64,000 nt of DNA from Caenispirillum salinarum_A (GTDB taxonomy: Bacteria; Pseudomonadota; Alphaproteobacteria; Rhodospirillales; Rhodospirillaceae): assembly GCF_044803115.1 (NCBI RefSeq), contig NZ_CP085224.1, positions 1,488,001 through 1,552,000 on the forward strand, given 5' to 3'. Of the stretch, positions 61,641 to 64,000 are shown in pieces; within the stretch, counting starts at the first letter, position 1, and every line of letters starts with the position of its first letter. The notes below the pieces were generated by a model, which saw nothing but the letters and a program-made list of their open reading frames with translations, was not told the origin of the DNA and did no database searches. The position numbers and the translations under genes were made by a program.

Positions 61641-62591
61641 ATGAATGCCATCAGCCCCGCCACCGCCAAGACCGTTCCCGCCGCTGCCGCCACCGGCGTG
61701 CGCACCCTGTCTGCCGCCACCACGCCGGTGGAGGACGTGCATGCCGCGCTCAAGCGCGACGGCGCCGTGGTGCTGACCGACCTGGTGCCGGGCGAGGTGA
61801 TCGACCAGGTGGACGCCGACCTGTCGGCCTATCTGGACCGCACGCCGTTCTGCGAGGGCAACTTCTTCGGTTGGAAAACGCGCCGCCACGCCAGCGTGCT
61901 CGCCAAGTCGCGCGCCAGCCACGCGCTTTGCGCCAACCCGTTCATCCTGGACGTGGTGAAGGGCATGCTGCTTCCCTGGTGCGACAGCATCCAGCTTTCG
62001 GGCACCCAGACCATCCAGATCCATCCCGGCGAGCCGGAACAGCTGCTGCACGCCGACGAGGAACTGTGGCCCATCGAGCGCGGCCGCATGGAATACCAGA
62101 TGAACGTGGTCTGGGCGCTGTCGGAGTTCACCGCCGAGAACGGCGCGACCCGCATCGTTCCGGGCAGCCACAAGGACCCCGAGATCGAGCGTCTGCCCGA
62201 CGAATCCCGCATCGTCCAGGCCGAGATGCCCCGCGGATCGGCGGCGGTGTGGCTGGGGTCCACCGTGCACGGCGGCGGCGCCAACCGCTCGACCGCGCCG
62301 CGCACCGGCCTGTCCATGGCCTATTGCCTGGGCTGGCTGCGCCAGGCGGAGAACCAGTACCTGGCCAACCCGCCGGAAATCGCCAAGACCTACTCCCGCG
62401 AGTTGCAGGAGCTGATCGGCTACAACGTCCACAACCCGAACCTGGGCTGCTTCGAGGGCCAGGACCCGCGGGTGCTGCTGGAGATGGACGGCCGCCCCGA
62501 CATTCTGACGTTCAAGGACTACATGCCCGAGTGGGCCGCCGAGCTTCTGGCCGAGTTCTGCGCCATTCGCGACGGCAAGAAGGCCGCCTGA
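61641..62591 (+). CDS. Phytanoyl-CoA dioxygenase (PhyH) family protein
   Basis: Fe(II)/2-oxoglutarate-dependent oxygenase, 316 aa. Iron ligands are H137 and D139 (LLHADEELWP) and H210 (GSTVHGGGANRS); R221 in APRTGLSMAY should hold 2-oxoglutarate. VVWALSEFTAENGATRIVPGSHKDP is the central family strand. Members hydroxylate small molecules. As the last gene of the luxI operon it may modify the signal or another small molecule, or it may be a target of quorum sensing. The substrate is unknown. Confidence 0.88.
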   Translation: MNAISPATAKTVPAAAATGVRTLSAATTPVEDVHAALKRDGAVVLTDLVPGEVIDQVDADLSAYLDRTPFCEGNFFGWKTRRHASVLAKSRASHALCANPFILDVVKGMLLPWCDSIQLSGTQTIQIHPGEPEQLLHADEELWPIERGRMEYQMNVVWALSEFTAENGATRIVPGSHKDPEIERLPDESRIVQAEMPRGSAAVWLGSTVHGGGANRSTAPRTGLSMAYCLGWLRQAENQYLANPPEIAKTYSRELQELIGYNVHNPNLGCFEGQDPRVLLEMDGRPDILTFKDYMPEWAAELLAEFCAIRDGKKAA

Positions 62592-62619
62592 TCCGCCGCC
62601 AGGGGGAGAGCGAGCGCGA

Positions 62620-62661
62620 AGGGCCGAAGCGGCGCCGGAGGAGGGCGCCGCTTTGGCCCTT
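62620..62661 (+). terminator. Long hairpin after the dioxygenase gene
   Basis: AAGGGCCGAAGCGGCGCC (62620-62637) pairs with GGCGCCGCTTTGGCCCTT (62644-62661), 18 pairs with one G-T wobble and a 7-base loop. It starts 28 bases after the dioxygenase stop. There is no T-run, so it may be a Rho-type or processing signal, or a REP-like sequence. Confidence 0.5.
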
Positions 62662-62717
62662 CCGGGTTGCGCGGGCGCAGGGTAAGCGTGCGGCAGCCCC
62701 TCCTGCCGAGACCTGCC

Positions 62718-63659
62718 ATGCCCCGCCGCCTCGTCGCCGACCTGACGCTTCTGCTTGCCGCCGCCATCTGGGGGTCCACCTTCGTGGTGCAAAAGCTGGC
62801 CTTCGTCGACGAGCAGGGCGCGGTGGAAACCGGGGCGGACGCGCTGGGGCCGCTGGCGTTCACCGGCAGCCGGTTCATTCTGGGGGCGCTGGTCATCCTG
62901 CCGCTCGCCCTGCGCGAACGGACCCGCGCCCCCGCCACCACAAGGCCGGTGGACAGGCTGGGCTTCGTCTTGTGCGGCGTGATGCTGTTCGCCGGGTCCT
63001 TCACGCAGCAGGTCGGGATCATCCACACCAGCGTCACCAACGCCGGCTTCCTGACGGCGCTGTACGTGCCCATGGTGCCGGTGCTGGCGCTGTTCCTGTT
63101 CCGCAAGCTGCCGCACTGGGCGGTGTGGCCGGGCGTGATCGGCTGCACGGCGGGAACGTGGTTCCTCAACGGCGGACGGCTGGACGGTTTTTCCGACGGC
63201 GATCTGTGGGTGATCGGCGGCGCGATCTTCTGGGCCCTGCACGTGATCTGCGTCGGCACCTTCGTCGCGCGCTCCGACCGGCCGCTGGGGCTGGCCTGCA
63301 CCCAGTTCCTCACGGTCGGCGTGCTGGGGATGGCCGGCGCGGCGGCGCTGGAGAGCCCGAGCGTCGCGGCCCTGACGGGTGCGGCCTTCGAGATCGCCTA
63401 TGCCGGCATCCTGTCGGTCGGCGTGGCCTTCACCCTGCAGGTGGTGGGGCAGCGGGGTGCGCATCCGGCCGATGCAGCGCTGATCCTGAGTTCCGAGATG
63501 GTGTTCGCCGCGCTGTCGGCGGCCATCGTGCTGGGCGAGCGCCTGACGGTCGCGCAGATGGGCGGCGCCGGCTTGATCCTGGCGAGCATCCTGGTGGTCG
63601 AGGCACTGCCCTTCCTGCGTACGAAAAGGAGGCGGAACGCTTCCGCGTCCGCCTCCTGA
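62718..63659 (+). CDS. EamA/DMT family transporter
   Basis: Inner-membrane transporter, 313 aa from ATG 62718, ten membrane segments in two EamA halves (LLLAAAIWGSTFVVQKLAF; GGAIFWALHVICVGTFVARS; ILSSEMVFAALSAAIVLGERLT). It resembles general metabolite exporters. It follows the luxI-phyH operon after a strong hairpin, so a link to it is possible but not shown. Confidence 0.82.
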   Translation: MPRRLVADLTLLLAAAIWGSTFVVQKLAFVDEQGAVETGADALGPLAFTGSRFILGALVILPLALRERTRAPATTRPVDRLGFVLCGVMLFAGSFTQQVGIIHTSVTNAGFLTALYVPMVPVLALFLFRKLPHWAVWPGVIGCTAGTWFLNGGRLDGFSDGDLWVIGGAIFWALHVICVGTFVARSDRPLGLACTQFLTVGVLGMAGAAALESPSVAALTGAAFEIAYAGILSVGVAFTLQVVGQRGAHPADAALILSSEMVFAALSAAIVLGERLTVAQMGGAGLILASILVVEALPFLRTKRRRNASASAS

Positions 63660-63681
63660 ATCACGCACCGGGCGTGGGCCG

Positions 63682-64000
63682 TCAGTTCGGCCACAGCGTC
63701 TGGACCTCGCCGGGCAGCATATTCTTCACGTCCTTGATTTCGCCGGCGGTAACGCGCTGCTGCAGCACGGCGAAGACCGCCTTGCAGGCGCGTTCGGGAT
63801 CATCGTCGGTGGCCGACTGCTTGAGGCGCTCGCCGACCGCGCCCAGGAATTCCTCCTTGCTGCGCTGGTCCTTGGCCGGGTTGTCGGCCGGGTGCCACTG
63901 GTCGTAGTAGATGCCCTTGACCATGATGGGGAACTGCGCGCCCAGGTCGGTCGCCTCGTCCACGGTCAGCCGATCCCGCAGGGCGTGCAGGGTGGCGCGC
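63682..64000 (-). CDS. DUF2267-family protein (partial, 5' end outside window)
   Basis: At least 106 codons are visible up to the right edge; the frame stays open at 64000. Visible text ATLHALRDRLTVDEATDLGAQFPIMVKGIYYDQWHPADNPAKDQ and EEFLGAVGERLKQS defines DUF2267 (key strings LGAQFPIMVKGIYYDQW). The C-terminus is GEVQTLWPN. A helical cytoplasmic protein of unknown role. It converges with the EamA gene over 22 bases. Confidence 0.82.
   Translation of the reverse strand, partial: RATLHALRDRLTVDEATDLGAQFPIMVKGIYYDQWHPADNPAKDQRSKEEFLGAVGERLKQSATDDDPERACKAVFAVLQQRVTAGEIKDVKNMLPGEVQTLWPN

Overview
The window is 64 kb of very GC-rich bacterial chromosome with almost no spacing between genes. Class I lysyl-tRNA synthetase, an HWE-family sensor kinase, an OmpR-type two-component pair, TRAP and rbs transport operons, CreA and NnrU proteins and strong GGAGG ribosome sites together suggest an alphaproteobacterium, perhaps a Rhodospirillales-like lineage. 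That placement is inference from gene content. I see no rRNA, tRNA, CRISPR, transposase or prophage genes.

Left part (1-13.2 kb) is rich in polyamine genes: a partial PotD/PotF-like binding protein and PotA-like ATPase (minus strand), agmatine deiminase aguA and N-carbamoylputrescine amidase aguB, a PuuC-like aldehyde dehydrogenase coupled to a PuuR-like cupin regulator, and an acetylpolyamine amidohydrolase with every key residue of the family. Interleaved are a TrpXYZ-like ABC transporter, a GDT1/MneA-type manganese exporter behind a clear yybP-ykoY (Mn2+) riboswitch, and a GSU2403-type nucleotidyltransferase-fold gene whose leader is a row of perfect hairpins. Two copies of a palindromic dispersed repeat (5201-5426 and 9467-9665) bracket the exporter-nucleotidyltransferase-agu block.

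Centre (13.3-37.6 kb): hybrid HWE histidine kinase; polar amino-acid ABC operon; threonine aldolase, EamA and ACT genes; NnrU; a GNAT / 3-hydroxyisobutyrate-dehydrogenase-like / TerB-like group; a DinG/XPD-like helicase; an OmpA lipoprotein; class I LysRS; a TRAP operon with a hydroxymuconate-isomerase-like gene inside it; a two-component system; and a DegP/HtrA protease.

Right part (37.9-64 kb): a complete rbsD-A-C-B-R-K ribose operon behind two overlapping LacI-type operators; an RND efflux pair with its TetR regulator; a CPA antiporter with hemerythrin neighbour; and a probable C30 (staphyloxanthin-type) carotenoid cluster with glycosyltransferase, acyltransferase, two CrtN/CrtP-like oxidoreductases and an aldehyde dehydrogenase, but no CrtM. 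DUF1499, DUF2141 and CreA genes follow. The window ends with an acyl-homoserine-lactone synthase operon (lux-box-like site, luxI, two tiny overlapping genes, phytanoyl-CoA-dioxygenase-like gene), an EamA transporter and a partial DUF2267 gene.

The most unusual element is the luxI operon. Its two tiny proteins (64 and 61 aa) share a motif in register, so they look like tandem paralogues of a small helical family, and they are translationally coupled to the signal synthase just upstream of an Fe(II)/2-oxoglutarate oxygenase.
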